A stretch of DNA of 64,000 nt, from positions 209,003 to 273,002 of the forward strand of contig NZ_VZQZ01000007.1 of the NCBI RefSeq assembly GCF_008802365.1, read 5' to 3'. Below the pieces are notes generated by a model. It saw nothing but the letters and a program-made list of their open reading frames with translations, was not told the DNA's origin and ran no database searches. The first letter of the stretch is position 1. Each line of letters opens with the position of its first letter. This stretch comes from Oryzomonas japonica (GTDB taxonomy: Bacteria > Desulfobacterota > Desulfuromonadia > Geobacterales > Pseudopelobacteraceae). Shown here one piece after another: positions 19,844 to 29,287 of this stretch. The position numbers were made by a program, and so were the translations under genes.

Positions 19844-21196
19844 GTGCGCAGGAAGACTCCATGTGCTGTGGCTGTGATGTTTGTTGCTGGTCTGTTGCTC
19901 CTCTTGTCCACTGGCCCCGCGAACGATGCCTGTGCATTGTCCAGCCAATCCGCTCCCCCCAAAGCATCCTGTGTTACCACCGATTGTCACGGCAAAATGG
20001 GTACCGAAAAGTACGTTCATGGTCCCGTGGCAACGGGCGAATGCACCTTCTGCCACAAGCAGACAGGGAAACACACGTTCGAAACCATAGAGAACACGGG
20101 CAAGCTGTGCGCCGAGTGCCACGAGCGTCTCGATACCCACAAGTACGTCCATGCCCCGGTCAAGCAGGGTAAATGCTTCACCTGCCACGACTCTCACCAG
20201 TCCCCCAATAAGTACCAGCTTCGTGCCGCCGGCGCGGAACTCTGCTTCAAGTGCCACGACCGCTCCATCATGAAGGGCAAGTTCGTCCATGGGCCGGTTG
20301 CCGTGGGGAGTTGTACCACCTGCCACGCCGTGCACCAGGGCGATTTTCCCAAATTGCTGCGGACAACCGTCAACGCCGTCTGCTTCGAATGTCACGCCGA
20401 TAAGGCCGAGGCGTTCAAAAACAAGAAGTTTACCCATGCTCCGGTTCAGAAGTCCTGCACCCTCTGTCATGACGCCCATAACGGCGAGTACCGGTACAAC
20501 TTCAAGGCCGATGGCTCGGAGGAACTCTGCCTTGGCTGCCATAAGGAAAAACAGACGGATATCAACTCGGCGACCGTGAAGCACAAGGGACTTGCCACGG
20601 AAAAGAAATGCCTTGCCTGCCATGACCCCCACGTATCCGATTACGTCAAACAGTTGACCATGCAACCGGCGGACCTCTGCATGAGCTGCCATAACAGGGA
20701 GTATGGGACCGGTGCGACGCGGGTGGCCAATATGAAGGCCATGCTGGATGCCAATACCGATTTTCACGGCCCCATAAAGCAGAAGGATTGCTCTGGGTGT
20801 CACAATACCCACGGTTCCAAGAATTTCAGAATCCTGCGCGAAAACTTCCCCCCGGTTTTTTATGCCGGCTATAACCCGGAAAACTACAAGCTGTGCTACA
20901 TGTGCCATGAAAAATCCCTGGCTGAAGACGAACGAACCACAAAATTGACCGCCTTCAGGAACGGCGATCAAAACCTGCATTTCGTCCATGTAAACAAGGC
21001 GGTAAAGGGGCGCACCTGCCGGGCATGCCACGATGCCCACGCTACCAACAACCCCCGCCACGTGCGGGATACGGTTCCCTTCAACGCCTGGAAACTGCCG
21101 GTCGGTTTCGAGAAAACCGCCGATGGGGGACGGTGTCTCCCGGGGTGCCACAAGCAGTTCACCTATGACCGGAAACATGCGGTGAAGAATCAATAA
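19844..21196 (+). CDS. Large multihaem c-type cytochrome
   Basis: A 450-residue exported cytochrome for extracytoplasmic electron transfer. The GTG start is set by the strong Shine-Dalgarno aaggaggg at 19828-19835. A signal peptide ends near residue 31. I count 13 CXXCH motifs (CTFCH through CRACH) plus two atypical ones: CX4CH at 43-49 (CVTTDCH) and CX3CH at 431-436 (CLPGCH), so 13 to 15 haems. Repeats of paired motifs with CHDxH spacing and VHxPV spacers resemble the doubled-CXXCH/cytochrome c3-like families. The gene has its own promoter, follows the minor pilins, and its stop overlaps the next gene. No closer assignment is possible by eye. Confidence 0.9.
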   Translation: MRRKTPCAVAVMFVAGLLLLLSTGPANDACALSSQSAPPKASCVTTDCHGKMGTEKYVHGPVATGECTFCHKQTGKHTFETIENTGKLCAECHERLDTHKYVHAPVKQGKCFTCHDSHQSPNKYQLRAAGAELCFKCHDRSIMKGKFVHGPVAVGSCTTCHAVHQGDFPKLLRTTVNAVCFECHADKAEAFKNKKFTHAPVQKSCTLCHDAHNGEYRYNFKADGSEELCLGCHKEKQTDINSATVKHKGLATEKKCLACHDPHVSDYVKQLTMQPADLCMSCHNREYGTGATRVANMKAMLDANTDFHGPIKQKDCSGCHNTHGSKNFRILRENFPPVFYAGYNPENYKLCYMCHEKSLAEDERTTKLTAFRNGDQNLHFVHVNKAVKGRTCRACHDAHATNNPRHVRDTVPFNAWKLPVGFEKTADGGRCLPGCHKQFTYDRKHAVKNQ

Positions 21197-21756
21197 TGGC
21201 AGATGGCGGCGCAGAGCGTTTGGCGGCAGTGACCCCATCCCGCCTGCCTGGTGGCAGGCTGTTGTGGGGTGTTGCGGGTATGGTCACACTCGTGGCTGTT
21301 TCTTCCTGGGCGGCAGACGGAACCGCGCCCAAGGGGGCCATGGAAAATGAGCCGCCGCCCGCTGCCGCCCCAGCCGCCCCGCACTCTCGGGACAATGAGA
21401 TCCTCAGTCTACGGGAGCAGATCGTTCGGGCGCCGGATGACGCTGTCCTTTATGTGCGCCTGGGATACCTGCTGCTGGATGCCGACGCCCCGGCAGAGGC
21501 AAAGGCGGCGTTTGACGAGGCGCTGAAACGCAATCGGCACTCCCATGCCGCCATGACGGGCGAGGGGATCCTCCTGGCCCGCGCCGGGAATCTCAGGGAG
21601 GCCGAGCAGGTATTGAAAACGGCCCTGCTCCGCAATCCGAACCCGGTCAGGACCCACTATGAGTTGGGGCGCGTGTACGAGGCATCGGGCGACCTCGACA
21701 AGGCGCTGGCAGAGTACAAAGAGGGCATAACGAAGTTCCGGCAGGGGAGAAAATAA
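21196..21756 (+). CDS. Membrane-anchored or secreted TPR protein
   Basis: A 186-residue protein starting inside the cytochrome stop (TAATG). A hydrophobic segment at about 24-40 could be a signal peptide or anchor; a Pro/Ala-rich linker (PPPAAAPAAP) and two to three tetratricopeptide repeats follow. The last about 65 residues are nearly the same as the C terminus of the next gene product, and the DNA is similar too (21562-21756 against 23000-23194). TPRs mediate protein contacts; tight linkage suggests an assembly role for the cytochrome. Confidence 0.75.
   Translation: MADGGAERLAAVTPSRLPGGRLLWGVAGMVTLVAVSSWAADGTAPKGAMENEPPPAAAPAAPHSRDNEILSLREQIVRAPDDAVLYVRLGYLLLDADAPAEAKAAFDEALKRNRHSHAAMTGEGILLARAGNLREAEQVLKTALLRNPNPVRTHYELGRVYEASGDLDKALAEYKEGITKFRQGRK
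21562..21756 (+). repeat. Direct repeat, TPR coding module (copy A; copy B 23000-23194)
   Basis: About 195 bases at the 3' end of the TPR gene recur, with scattered substitutions, 1438 bases downstream at the 3' end of the first redoxin-TPR gene. Both copies end at the same stop codon and continue identically through AGGGGAGAAAATAAC, which indicates a duplication or gene conversion of the C-terminal module. Confidence 0.85.
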
Positions 21757-21820
21757 CGACCCCTCCCGCCGCCTCTTTCCACCCTGGCTGCTTGACGGCC
21801 GATACCTATCAGAAGGAACG

Positions 21821-23194
21821 ATGATCAGGATTATTCCCCCATCCATTTTCAGACTTTTTTTGAAAAAAACCGCGCTGCCGGGCGTTTTGTTCGCGGCCTG
21901 TGCGGTCCTGCCCGCCACTCCCGCCGATGCGACGCTCCAGCATCTTCAGTCCGGCATGGAGGCCCCGGATTTTTCCCTGCACCAGGTATCCGGCGGCAAA
22001 GGGGCGTTTGCCAACCTGAAAGGGGAGAAGCTGACGATCCTCCTGGTCTGGTCCACCGGGGACAAAAAATCGGAACACGCCCTGGCCCGGATGCAGAAGC
22101 TCTATCTGAAATATCGTGACCAGGGGTTGGCGGTCGTGGCCATCAAAGCGGATGTGCAGGAGTGTGCCGATGCCGCAATGGCACAGGCCCGCTCGACCGT
22201 GGAGCGGCTCAAGCTGACCTATCCGGTTCTCGTGGACAACGGTCTGGACTATTTCCATGATCTGGGCATCATTGCCCTGCCCACGACGGTCATCGTTGAC
22301 AAAGAGCGGGTCATCCGGTATGAGCTTTCCGGCTATCCCCTGGTGGGTGCGGAGGAGATGGCGGATTTCGTGACCGCATCCCTAGAGGGGGCGAAGCCGG
22401 CCATCATAGCGAAGAAGGGGCATCAGCCGGCCAAGAGCGCGCTTCGTTTCTACAACATGGGGCGGAATACCCTGAAATCGGGGCGCATGGCCGAGAGTTC
22501 CGAGATGTGGTTCAAGAAGGCCATCGAGGCCGACCCCACGTTTGTCCTGCCCCACATCAGCCTGGGCAAATTCTATCTGCAACGCGGGGACAAAGCTTTG
22601 GCCGAGGCGCAGTTCCGTGAGGCCCTAGGCAAGGAACCGACCCATGTCATTGCCCTGTGCGAATCGGCTCTGTTGTTGTTCGAGGACGGTCGGCTGGCGG
22701 AAGGGCAGAGCTTGCTGGAGAGCGCCTTGAAGGCGAACGAATCCTACACGCCGTGTTATTACTATGCGGGTTTTGCCTATGGCAAGCAGGATAAGCCGGA
22801 GCAGGCGCTGCGGATGTTCGACGAGGCGGAGAAGATCAACCCGTTGGACTACAATCTGTACGTGTACAAAGGACGGATGTTTGAGGGGCAGAAAAAACCG
22901 CAGGAAGCTGCTGCGGCCTACCGCAAGGCCCTGGAAACCATTCTCCAGACCGACGATATCCTGAGGCGCACACAACTGAACCCCGGCAGCAAGACGGGGG
23001 AGGGGCTCCTCCTGGCCCGCGCTGGAAATCTCAAGGAGGCCGAACTGGCGTTGAAGGCGGCCCTGGTCCGCAATCCGAATCCGGTCAGGACCCACTATGA
23101 ATTGGGGCGCGTCTACGAAGCATCGGGTGATCCCCACAAGGCCCTGGCAGAGTACCAAGAAGGCATAGCAAAGTATCGGCAGGGGAGAAAATAA
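21821..23194 (+). CDS. Thioredoxin-fold/TPR fusion protein lacking catalytic cysteines (copy 1)
   Basis: A 457-residue exported protein. A signal peptide (to about residue 37) precedes a TlpA/AhpC-like redoxin domain (about 38-190) with the usual MEAPDFSL opening and a GIIALPTTVIVD cis-proline segment. The active-site position reads W77-STGDKKS, where family members have a WCxxC motif, so it cannot do thiol chemistry. At least five TPR units follow (about 205-380), and the extra C-terminal module matches the preceding TPR gene. It is nearly identical in its middle to the next gene. A non-enzymatic scaffold role is likely but inferred. Confidence 0.85.
   Translation: MIRIIPPSIFRLFLKKTALPGVLFAACAVLPATPADATLQHLQSGMEAPDFSLHQVSGGKGAFANLKGEKLTILLVWSTGDKKSEHALARMQKLYLKYRDQGLAVVAIKADVQECADAAMAQARSTVERLKLTYPVLVDNGLDYFHDLGIIALPTTVIVDKERVIRYELSGYPLVGAEEMADFVTASLEGAKPAIIAKKGHQPAKSALRFYNMGRNTLKSGRMAESSEMWFKKAIEADPTFVLPHISLGKFYLQRGDKALAEAQFREALGKEPTHVIALCESALLLFEDGRLAEGQSLLESALKANESYTPCYYYAGFAYGKQDKPEQALRMFDEAEKINPLDYNLYVYKGRMFEGQKKPQEAAAAYRKALETILQTDDILRRTQLNPGSKTGEGLLLARAGNLKEAELALKAALVRNPNPVRTHYELGRVYEASGDPHKALAEYQEGIAKYRQGRK
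21931..22951 (+). repeat. Direct repeat of about 1.02 kb, copy 1 (copy 2 at 23346-24366)
   Basis: The stretch encoding the redoxin domain and main TPR block is repeated without gaps at an offset of 1415 bases. Long identical blocks, for example over the TPR coding part, are broken by a divergent patch around 22145-22200. This shows a recent tandem duplication or ongoing gene conversion. Confidence 0.92.
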
Positions 23195-23238
23195 CACTCG
23201 ATCCCACCTCAGGCGTGAGATGCAGAGCGGAAGGAATA

Positions 23239-24372
23239 ATGTCCCGAAAAAAAGTTGCAACCCGTGATCTTTTTTTAAAGAAAACCGCGCTTCTGGCCAC
23301 ACTGTTCACCGTGTACGGCATGTTCCTGTTCACCCCGGCTGCTGCGACGCTCCAGCAGCTCCAGTCCGGCATGGAGGCCCCGGATTTCTCCCTGCACCAG
23401 GTGTCCGGCGAAAAAAGGTCGTTCGCCAACCTGAAAGGGGAGAAGCTGACGATCCTCCTGGTCTGGTCCACTTGGGACAAAAAATCGGAACAGGCCCTGG
23501 CCCGGATGCAGAAGCTCTATCTGAAATATCGTGACCAGGGGCTGGCGGTCGTGGCCATCAACGCCGACGGGCAGAAGATCTCCGATGCCGACCTGGCAAG
23601 GATTCGTTCGACCGTGGAGCGGCTCAAGCTGACCTATCCGGTTCTCGTGGACAACGGTCTGGACTATTTCCATGATCTGGGCATCATTGCCCTGCCCACG
23701 ACGGTCATCGTGGACAAGGAACGGGTCATCCGGTATGAGCTTTCCGGCTATCCCCTGGTGGGTGCGGAGGAGATGGCGGATTTCGTGACCGCATCCCTGG
23801 AGGGGGCGAAGCCGGCCATCGTAGCGAAGAAGGGGCATCAGCCGGCCAAGAGCGCGCTTCGTTTCTACAACATGGGGCGGAATACCCTGAAATCGGGGCG
23901 CATGGCCGAGAGTTCCGAGATGTGGTTCAAGAAGGCCATCGAGGCCGACCCCACGTTTGTCCTGCCCCACATCAGCCTGGGCAAATTTTATCTGCAACGC
24001 GGGGACAAAGCTTTGGCCGAGGCGCAGTTCCGGGAAGCCCTGGGCAAGGAACCGACCCATGTCATTGCCCTGTGCGAATCGGCTCTGTTGTTGTTCGAGG
24101 ACGGTCGGCTGGCGGAAGGGCAGAGCTTGCTGGAGAGCGCCTTGAAGGCGGACGAATCCTACACGCCGTGTTATTACTATGCGGGTTTTGCCTATGGCAA
24201 GCAGGATAAGCCGGAGCAGGCGCTGCGGATGTTCGACGAGGCGGAGAAGATCAACCCGTTGGACTACAATCTGTACGTGTACAAGGGACGGATGTTTGAA
24301 GGGCAGAAAAAACCGCGGGAAGCTGCTGCGGCCTACCGCAAGGCCCTGGAAACCATACTCCAGATTCACTAG
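23239..24372 (+). CDS. Thioredoxin-fold/TPR fusion protein lacking catalytic cysteines (copy 2)
   Basis: This 377-residue tandem paralogue of the preceding gene uses the ATG at 23239 behind ggaagg at 23229-23234; an in-frame upstream codon at 23215 lacks a ribosome site. It has a signal peptide, a redoxin domain with W76-STWDKKS in place of a CxxC active site, and the same TPR block, but ends at LETILQIH without the extra C-terminal TPR module. The DNA differs mainly at the N-terminal leader and in a patch coding INADGQKISDADLARI. A rho-independent terminator follows, ending the operon. Confidence 0.85.
   Translation: MSRKKVATRDLFLKKTALLATLFTVYGMFLFTPAAATLQQLQSGMEAPDFSLHQVSGEKRSFANLKGEKLTILLVWSTWDKKSEQALARMQKLYLKYRDQGLAVVAINADGQKISDADLARIRSTVERLKLTYPVLVDNGLDYFHDLGIIALPTTVIVDKERVIRYELSGYPLVGAEEMADFVTASLEGAKPAIVAKKGHQPAKSALRFYNMGRNTLKSGRMAESSEMWFKKAIEADPTFVLPHISLGKFYLQRGDKALAEAQFREALGKEPTHVIALCESALLLFEDGRLAEGQSLLESALKADESYTPCYYYAGFAYGKQDKPEQALRMFDEAEKINPLDYNLYVYKGRMFEGQKKPREAAAAYRKALETILQIH
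23346..24366 (+). repeat. Direct repeat of about 1.02 kb, copy 2
   Basis: This is the second copy of the 21931-22951 repeat, lying in frame within the second redoxin/TPR gene. Homology stops at the gene's stop codon, so this copy lacks the 3' module present in copy 1. Confidence 0.92.
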
Positions 24373-24400
24373 AAACTGGTGAGGTGATGGTTTGTGACGA

Positions 24401-24430
24401 GCCGCCCCGTTTGGGGCGGCTACCTTTTTT
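24401..24430 (+). terminator. Rho-independent terminator of the cytochrome/TPR operon
   Basis: A perfect 8-base-pair GC stem (GCCGCCCC/GGGGCGGC) with a 4-base loop is followed by tacctttttt. It lies 28 bases after the second redoxin/TPR gene and abuts the stop codon of the convergent FapA-like gene. Confidence 0.85.
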
Positions 24431-25856
24431 GATACTCGAGAATAAAGGCCTTCTCGATGTCGCCCGCCTTGACATCCAGGCTAGTCAGGGAAAGATAGCG
24501 CAGTCCGCTGTCAATCGTGTTTTCAGTTGCGCTGAGGGGCCCGTCGTGGGGGTCCTTGACCTCTTCGTTCTGCATTCCGACCACCAGCAGGCTGTTGTCG
24601 TAGAGGGTCCCTTTGACATTGACCTTCGGGTTGGCCCGTTCATCGACCTTTGAGCGGATTTCCATGATCCGGTCCGTCAGGGCTGCCCTTTTCTGGCGCA
24701 ACTCCTCGATTTCCTGAAGCGTTCCCGCCTCCCCGCTCTGCTTGTGGTTGAGGGCAAGTTCCTCCATAAGCCTTTCGAGCTCTTCGGCATCGTGATAATC
24801 GACGCCCACGGTCAGCTTTGTCCTGACCGAGGCCATCGATCCGATCTTTTTGGCCTCAATACCTCCCAGTGCGGTATATGAGCCTCCGGCAATCGCCCCC
24901 TTGTTGACGATGATCCTGCCCAACGTCCTGACGATACAGTTGTGCAACTCCACCTCCACAATGATATCGCCGGCGCATTCGACGATGCAGTCGTGGATGA
25001 ACTGCGCCTTGATGCTGCCGCCGCACACGATGCTTCCCTTTCCCTGACCATCCATGCCGCAGAGGGAAATGTCGCCACCGCTCTGGATGCTGCAGTTTCC
25101 GATATTGCCGGTGACGCGCAGCCCCTTGGTGGCGTTGATGCTGAAATCGTCAAGCACGTCCCCGCGCACTTCAACGATGCCGTTGAAGACGATCGAGCCG
25201 ACCCTGAAGTTGACATCCCCGGACACCACATACTCTTCCTCAACGGATATTTCACCGGAGGCCACGCATACCCTGCCGGCGGCACTGGCCACAAGCCGCT
25301 CTCCATTGTCCTCGACGGTGATATTTTTGCCTATTTTGAGGGCCAGGGGTTTGCCGGGCAGGGGGGGGATGGTCTCGCCGGTCACGCTTTTGCCGGCTGA
25401 TCCGGGTGTAGGGGACGTAATGTGGGCGATCTCGTCGCCCGGCATGACGTTGATAAAGGTCTGAACCTGGTGCAGGTCGATGGCGGCGGTATCGTCGCCA
25501 TCCGATTGGGCGGCAACGGACGGTTGTACTGTATAGGAAAGCCAGCCGTCGATCCCGTTGACCGGCGGGATGCCGGTTGCCACCACCACGTTGCGCTGCG
25601 CTTGTCCGGCTGCGGCATTGACCGCAAAGGTGTTGAGGACGCTTTCGTTAAAGACCCCTTTCACCCCGGCCGCGGCAAGGTAGCCATTCAGGTCGTCCCG
25701 CGTCATCATGGACCCCTGCTGGCGCGGCACATAGCTGCAAAGGCATTCCTGCTTGTCCTTGGAAATGGCGATGAACAGGCTGTAGCCGAGCTTCTTGAAT
25801 TCCTTGCCCGGGATGCTCTCCTTGGCTCCATCTCCTGTAGATGTGTCGCTCATCAT
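24420..25856 (-). CDS. FapA-family (DUF342) polymer-forming-like protein
   Basis: A 478-residue cytoplasmic protein of the DUF342/FapA family, found mainly in bacteria with polar flagella or chemosensory/surface systems; its biochemical role is poorly defined. The N-terminal part is variable. The middle (about 160-370) has the repeating short-strand pattern of a right-handed beta-helix (GDISLCGMDGQGKGSIVCGGSIKA type turns), and residues about 385-440 form a coiled coil (EELRQKRAALTDRIMEIRSK). The start could be either of two adjacent methionines. No flagellar genes are nearby. Confidence 0.8.
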   Translation of the reverse strand: MMSDTSTGDGAKESIPGKEFKKLGYSLFIAISKDKQECLCSYVPRQQGSMMTRDDLNGYLAAAGVKGVFNESVLNTFAVNAAAGQAQRNVVVATGIPPVNGIDGWLSYTVQPSVAAQSDGDDTAAIDLHQVQTFINVMPGDEIAHITSPTPGSAGKSVTGETIPPLPGKPLALKIGKNITVEDNGERLVASAAGRVCVASGEISVEEEYVVSGDVNFRVGSIVFNGIVEVRGDVLDDFSINATKGLRVTGNIGNCSIQSGGDISLCGMDGQGKGSIVCGGSIKAQFIHDCIVECAGDIIVEVELHNCIVRTLGRIIVNKGAIAGGSYTALGGIEAKKIGSMASVRTKLTVGVDYHDAEELERLMEELALNHKQSGEAGTLQEIEELRQKRAALTDRIMEIRSKVDERANPKVNVKGTLYDNSLLVVGMQNEEVKDPHDGPLSATENTIDSGLRYLSLTSLDVKAGDIEKAFILEYQKR

Positions 25857-26033
25857 GAATATAGCTCCGTTCGTTGGATCGGTCCCTGGTTATTTGACGT
25901 ATAAGCGTCATGGCAAAATAGTGTTGGGGACCGTTCGAGTGACAGTGGTGCTTTAATCAATATCGGCATAATGCCGGCACATTTGTAGAGATATTTGAAC
26001 TTTTTGTTACGGGGGCGGGGAGGGGCGGTAGGA

Positions 26034-26056
26034 CTCCCCCGGCAGGGCCGGGGGAG
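26034..26056 (-). terminator. Possible terminator hairpin after htpG
   Basis: A perfect 10-base-pair stem CTCCCCCGGC/GCCGGGGGAG with a 3-base loop lies 9 bases past the htpG stop on the minus strand. No T-tract follows on that strand, so it may end transcription only with Rho or may stabilise the mRNA. The rest of the 209-base gap to the FapA gene holds a short CGGCAT-a-ATGCCG dyad at 25964-25976. Confidence 0.45.
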
Positions 26057-26065
26057 CTATCTCAG

Positions 26066-28003
26066 TTATTTCGCGGCGGCTTTGACCATCAGTTCGCTGA
26101 CGAGTTTCGTAAAACGCAGCGGGTCCTTGATGGGCGACCCCTCGGTCAGGAGGGCCTGGTCGTAGAGCAGGTCGGCATAGTCGCCCAGGGCCGGGGCATC
26201 CTTGTCTGCCGTGTGAAGTTCGGCCATGACCTTGAGGATGGCGTGGTCCGGGTTCAACTCCAGGATACGTTTCGATTCGGGCACGCTCTGGTTGAGCGAC
26301 TTCATGATGCGCTCCATGTTGGCGTTCATGCCATGTTCGTCGGCAACCAGACAACAGGCGCTGTCGGTCAGGCGGTTGGAGAAGCGTACCTCCTTGACCT
26401 TGTCCTTCAACCGGTCCGTAATGAGAGAAACCAGGTCGGAAAATTCCTTCTGGGCCTCCTCGCGTTTCTTTTCCTTCTCCTTCTTTTCCTCTTCGCTATC
26501 GACGCTGATATCGCCGCGATCAACCGCTTTGAGCTGTTTGCCGTCGTATTCGGTAAGCGCCTGGACCACCCATTCGTCCACCGGGTCGGTCAGGAACAAT
26601 ACCTCGAAACCTTTTGACCGGAACACCTCCAGGTGGGGCGATTGCTCCAGGGCTTCACGGCTAGTGCCGGTGATGAAATAGATCTCCTTCTGTGCCTCGG
26701 GCATGCGCTCCACGTACTCCTTCAACGACACAAACGAGCCGTTCTCGCTCCGCGTGCTTTCGAACAAGAGCAGGTCCTGGAGTTTCTCCTTGTTGGCAAA
26801 GTCGAAGTGGACCCCTTCCTTGAGAACCTGGCCGAACTCCTTCCAGAACGTCACATAGGAATCGTAGTTCTTTTCCTTTTCCTCGGCCAGGGTGGAGAGA
26901 ACCTTGCCGACCAGATTCTTCTGGATACGCTTGATCTGTACATCCTCCTGAAGTATCTCGCGAGAAACGTTCAGGGGCAGGTCGGAGGAATCCACCACAC
27001 CCTTGACGAAACGCAGGTAGTCGGGGATCAGCTCTTCGCACTTGTCGGTGATGAATACCCGCTTGACATAGAGCTGCAGCCCCTTTTTGCGGTCGGCGAA
27101 GAACATGTCGAACGGTTTGTGGGCCGGCAGGTACACCAGTGCCTTGAATTCACTGGTGCCTTCGGCCGAAAAGTGGATAGTGCGGAAGGGGTTCTCGAAG
27201 TCGTGGGAGATGTGCTTGTAGAACTCGTTGTATTCCTCTTCGGTCACATCGCTTTTGGAGCGCGCCCAGATGGCCTTCATGGAGTTGAGGATTTCCTCTT
27301 CCGTCTTCTCGATGGTGCCGGCCCCCTCGATCTCCTTGCCGTCCACCCCCTTGGGCACTTCGGTACGGGTGACGTCCATCACCACGGGGTACTGAATGTA
27401 ATCCGAGTACTTTTTGACGATGGAGCGGATCTTCCACTCGTCCAGGTATTCTTTGAACTCTTCCTTCAGGTGCAGGACAATCTCGGTGCCGCGTTTTTCC
27501 CGGCTGCACGGTTCAATGCTGTAGGAGCCATCGCCGGCGGATTCCCAGCAGCATCCCGCTTCTATGGAACCGGCCGCGCGCGTGAAGAGCGTAACCTTGT
27601 CGGCGACCATGAATGATGCGTAAAAGCCGACGCCGAACTGGCCGATCAGTTCCGGGTTGTCGCTGGATACCTTGTCCTTGAGGCTCTGCATGAAGGCTTT
27701 GGTGCCGGAACGGGCAATCGTGCCGATGTTCTCCTCGACCTCGGCTATGTTCATGCCGATGCCGTTGTCGAGGATGGTCAGGGTGCCCGCATCTTTATTG
27801 GGAATGAGCTTGATCTTCCAGTCGCTGTTTCCTTCCAGCACCGATTCGTTGGAGTGGGCCTCAAAACGGACCTTGTCGATGGCGTCGGATGCGTTGGAGA
27901 TCAGTTCACGCAAGAAAATATCGCGATTGGAGTAGAGGGAATGGATGACCAGATCGAGAAGTTGCTGTACCTCGGTCTGGAACTGTTTGGTAGTCTTGGA
28001 CAT
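26066..28003 (-). CDS. htpG: Hsp90-family molecular chaperone HtpG
   Basis: This ATP-dependent cytoplasmic chaperone has 645 residues from the ATG at 28003, which follows aaggag at 28015-28020; the open frame extends further upstream without support. The N-terminal GHKL ATPase domain shows [20 protein letters not shown] and GQFGVGFYA in order. A charged segment ([14 protein letters not shown] near 500) resembles a linker. The gene appears monocistronic, with the YpdA-like gene 155 bases away on the plus side. Confidence 0.97.
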   Translation of the reverse strand: MSKTTKQFQTEVQQLLDLVIHSLYSNRDIFLRELISNASDAIDKVRFEAHSNESVLEGNSDWKIKLIPNKDAGTLTILDNGIGMNIAEVEENIGTIARSGTKAFMQSLKDKVSSDNPELIGQFGVGFYASFMVADKVTLFTRAAGSIEAGCCWESAGDGSYSIEPCSREKRGTEIVLHLKEEFKEYLDEWKIRSIVKKYSDYIQYPVVMDVTRTEVPKGVDGKEIEGAGTIEKTEEEILNSMKAIWARSKSDVTEEEYNEFYKHISHDFENPFRTIHFSAEGTSEFKALVYLPAHKPFDMFFADRKKGLQLYVKRVFITDKCEELIPDYLRFVKGVVDSSDLPLNVSREILQEDVQIKRIQKNLVGKVLSTLAEEKEKNYDSYVTFWKEFGQVLKEGVHFDFANKEKLQDLLLFESTRSENGSFVSLKEYVERMPEAQKEIYFITGTSREALEQSPHLEVFRSKGFEVLFLTDPVDEWVVQALTEYDGKQLKAVDRGDISVDSEEEKKEKEKKREEAQKEFSDLVSLITDRLKDKVKEVRFSNRLTDSACCLVADEHGMNANMERIMKSLNQSVPESKRILELNPDHAILKVMAELHTADKDAPALGDYADLLYDQALLTEGSPIKDPLRFTKLVSELMVKAAAK

Positions 28004-28158
28004 GCTTATGCACTCTCCTTTGTGGGGTGGAATTGATATGGAGCCAACATAATCATCGCAGGAAAAATTTTCAAGGGGGGCACTGGTTTGAAATGGGAGC
28101 CGCGTGTGACGTGCCATGCACTGGAATGAGTTCCGGCACGCCACACGCGGCCCGCTCG

Positions 28159-29262
28159 CTAATTCCCGGCTTTCTTTCTGATGGCCTCCACAACGTGGTA
28201 GGCGTCGTTGATGGCGGTGTAGATCAGGTTGGGATGTCGCTCCTCGGCAATGGACCCTTCTTTGATCTTCATGTAGGAAGGGGAGATGGCGCCGCCGATG
28301 ACATAGACCCCTTTGCGGGTGGATTCGAATTCAGAGGTCAAAAGCGCCAGGCGATCCCCTTCCTTGGCGATCTTGCAGACCCCTGCCGAGCAGGTGATCA
28401 TCTGGATGCCGAGCTTGTCGAAGACCGGCATCGGTCCTTGGGAACCGATACAGGCGATCACGTTCTCCATGGGAAAACTCAGGGCGTGGTACAGGTCGAT
28501 CCCGTCCGCCTGTTTGAATTCGTTGATGCGGATGACCAGACGGTCAACCCCCTCCTTATCCACCTCGCCGATGCGCGGTGTGGCGCCGGGATACAGACGG
28601 ATATTGCCCCCCAGCAGGATCTCTTCGCCCAAACGCTGGGCCGTCTCCTTGTTGACGTCGAACTTTCCCGACGTGTGGGACCAGTAGACCGGCTGGTTGT
28701 CGTTCACCTCCCGCTTGGCCTTGAGTATGGCGATGACCACATCGGCCGCGGTGTTGCCGCCGCCGATGACCAGTGTCTTGACACCGACGTATTTACCGGC
28801 ATCCTCCAGGTTCTTGGCCACCATCTTGGCATCGCCGTATACCGACAGTTCACGGGGGATGCTGCTTCCGAAGGCAAGCACGACCTTGCGTCCGCGAAAC
28901 ACGCGCTTGTCGGTTATCACGGAGAGCACGTCCCGCTCTTCACGAATATCCTCCAGGGCAACCTCGGTTTGCACATTGATCTTCTCGTGCTGCACAAAAT
29001 GCTGCACATACTGGATGTAGCTCTCCACCGTGACCGGCTTGTCGGGCGGCCGCAGTTCGTCCACCAGGAACGGTTCCGGCGCGTCCTTGGGTTTGGAGGC
29101 GTACACATGCTTGCCCTCGGGATAGGTATTGGCGATTCCCTGGAAGACCGCTTTACCCGATTCAAGTACCAGGTAGGAGAGGCCATGCTTGTGGCACAGG
29201 TAGGCGGTGGCCAGGCCGGCCGGGCCGCCCCCTATGATGAGTACATCGTACAATGAGCTCAT
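28159..29262 (-). CDS. YpdA-family FAD/NAD(P)-dependent oxidoreductase
   Basis: A 367-residue flavoprotein. The FAD-binding motif GGGPAGLAT is at 11-19, and a second Rossmann motif GGGNTAADV (about 169-177) binds NAD(P)H. There is no CxxC redox pair, matching YpdA, the bacillithiol disulfide reductase of Firmicutes, rather than thioredoxin reductase. Whether the host makes bacillithiol or a derivative is unknown, so substrate is left open. It is transcribed divergently from the YtxH gene across a 180-base AT-rich region. Confidence 0.85.
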   Translation of the reverse strand: MSSLYDVLIIGGGPAGLATAYLCHKHGLSYLVLESGKAVFQGIANTYPEGKHVYASKPKDAPEPFLVDELRPPDKPVTVESYIQYVQHFVQHEKINVQTEVALEDIREERDVLSVITDKRVFRGRKVVLAFGSSIPRELSVYGDAKMVAKNLEDAGKYVGVKTLVIGGGNTAADVVIAILKAKREVNDNQPVYWSHTSGKFDVNKETAQRLGEEILLGGNIRLYPGATPRIGEVDKEGVDRLVIRINEFKQADGIDLYHALSFPMENVIACIGSQGPMPVFDKLGIQMITCSAGVCKIAKEGDRLALLTSEFESTRKGVYVIGGAISPSYMKIKEGSIAEERHPNLIYTAINDAYHVVEAIRKKAGN

Positions 29263-29287
29263 GCGTATCCCCTGTCTTGAGATAATG

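Noticed and set aside
21821..24372. Calling the redoxin/TPR proteins thiol-disulfide oxidoreductases (TlpA/ResA)
   Set aside because: Neither copy has any cysteine at the active-site position.
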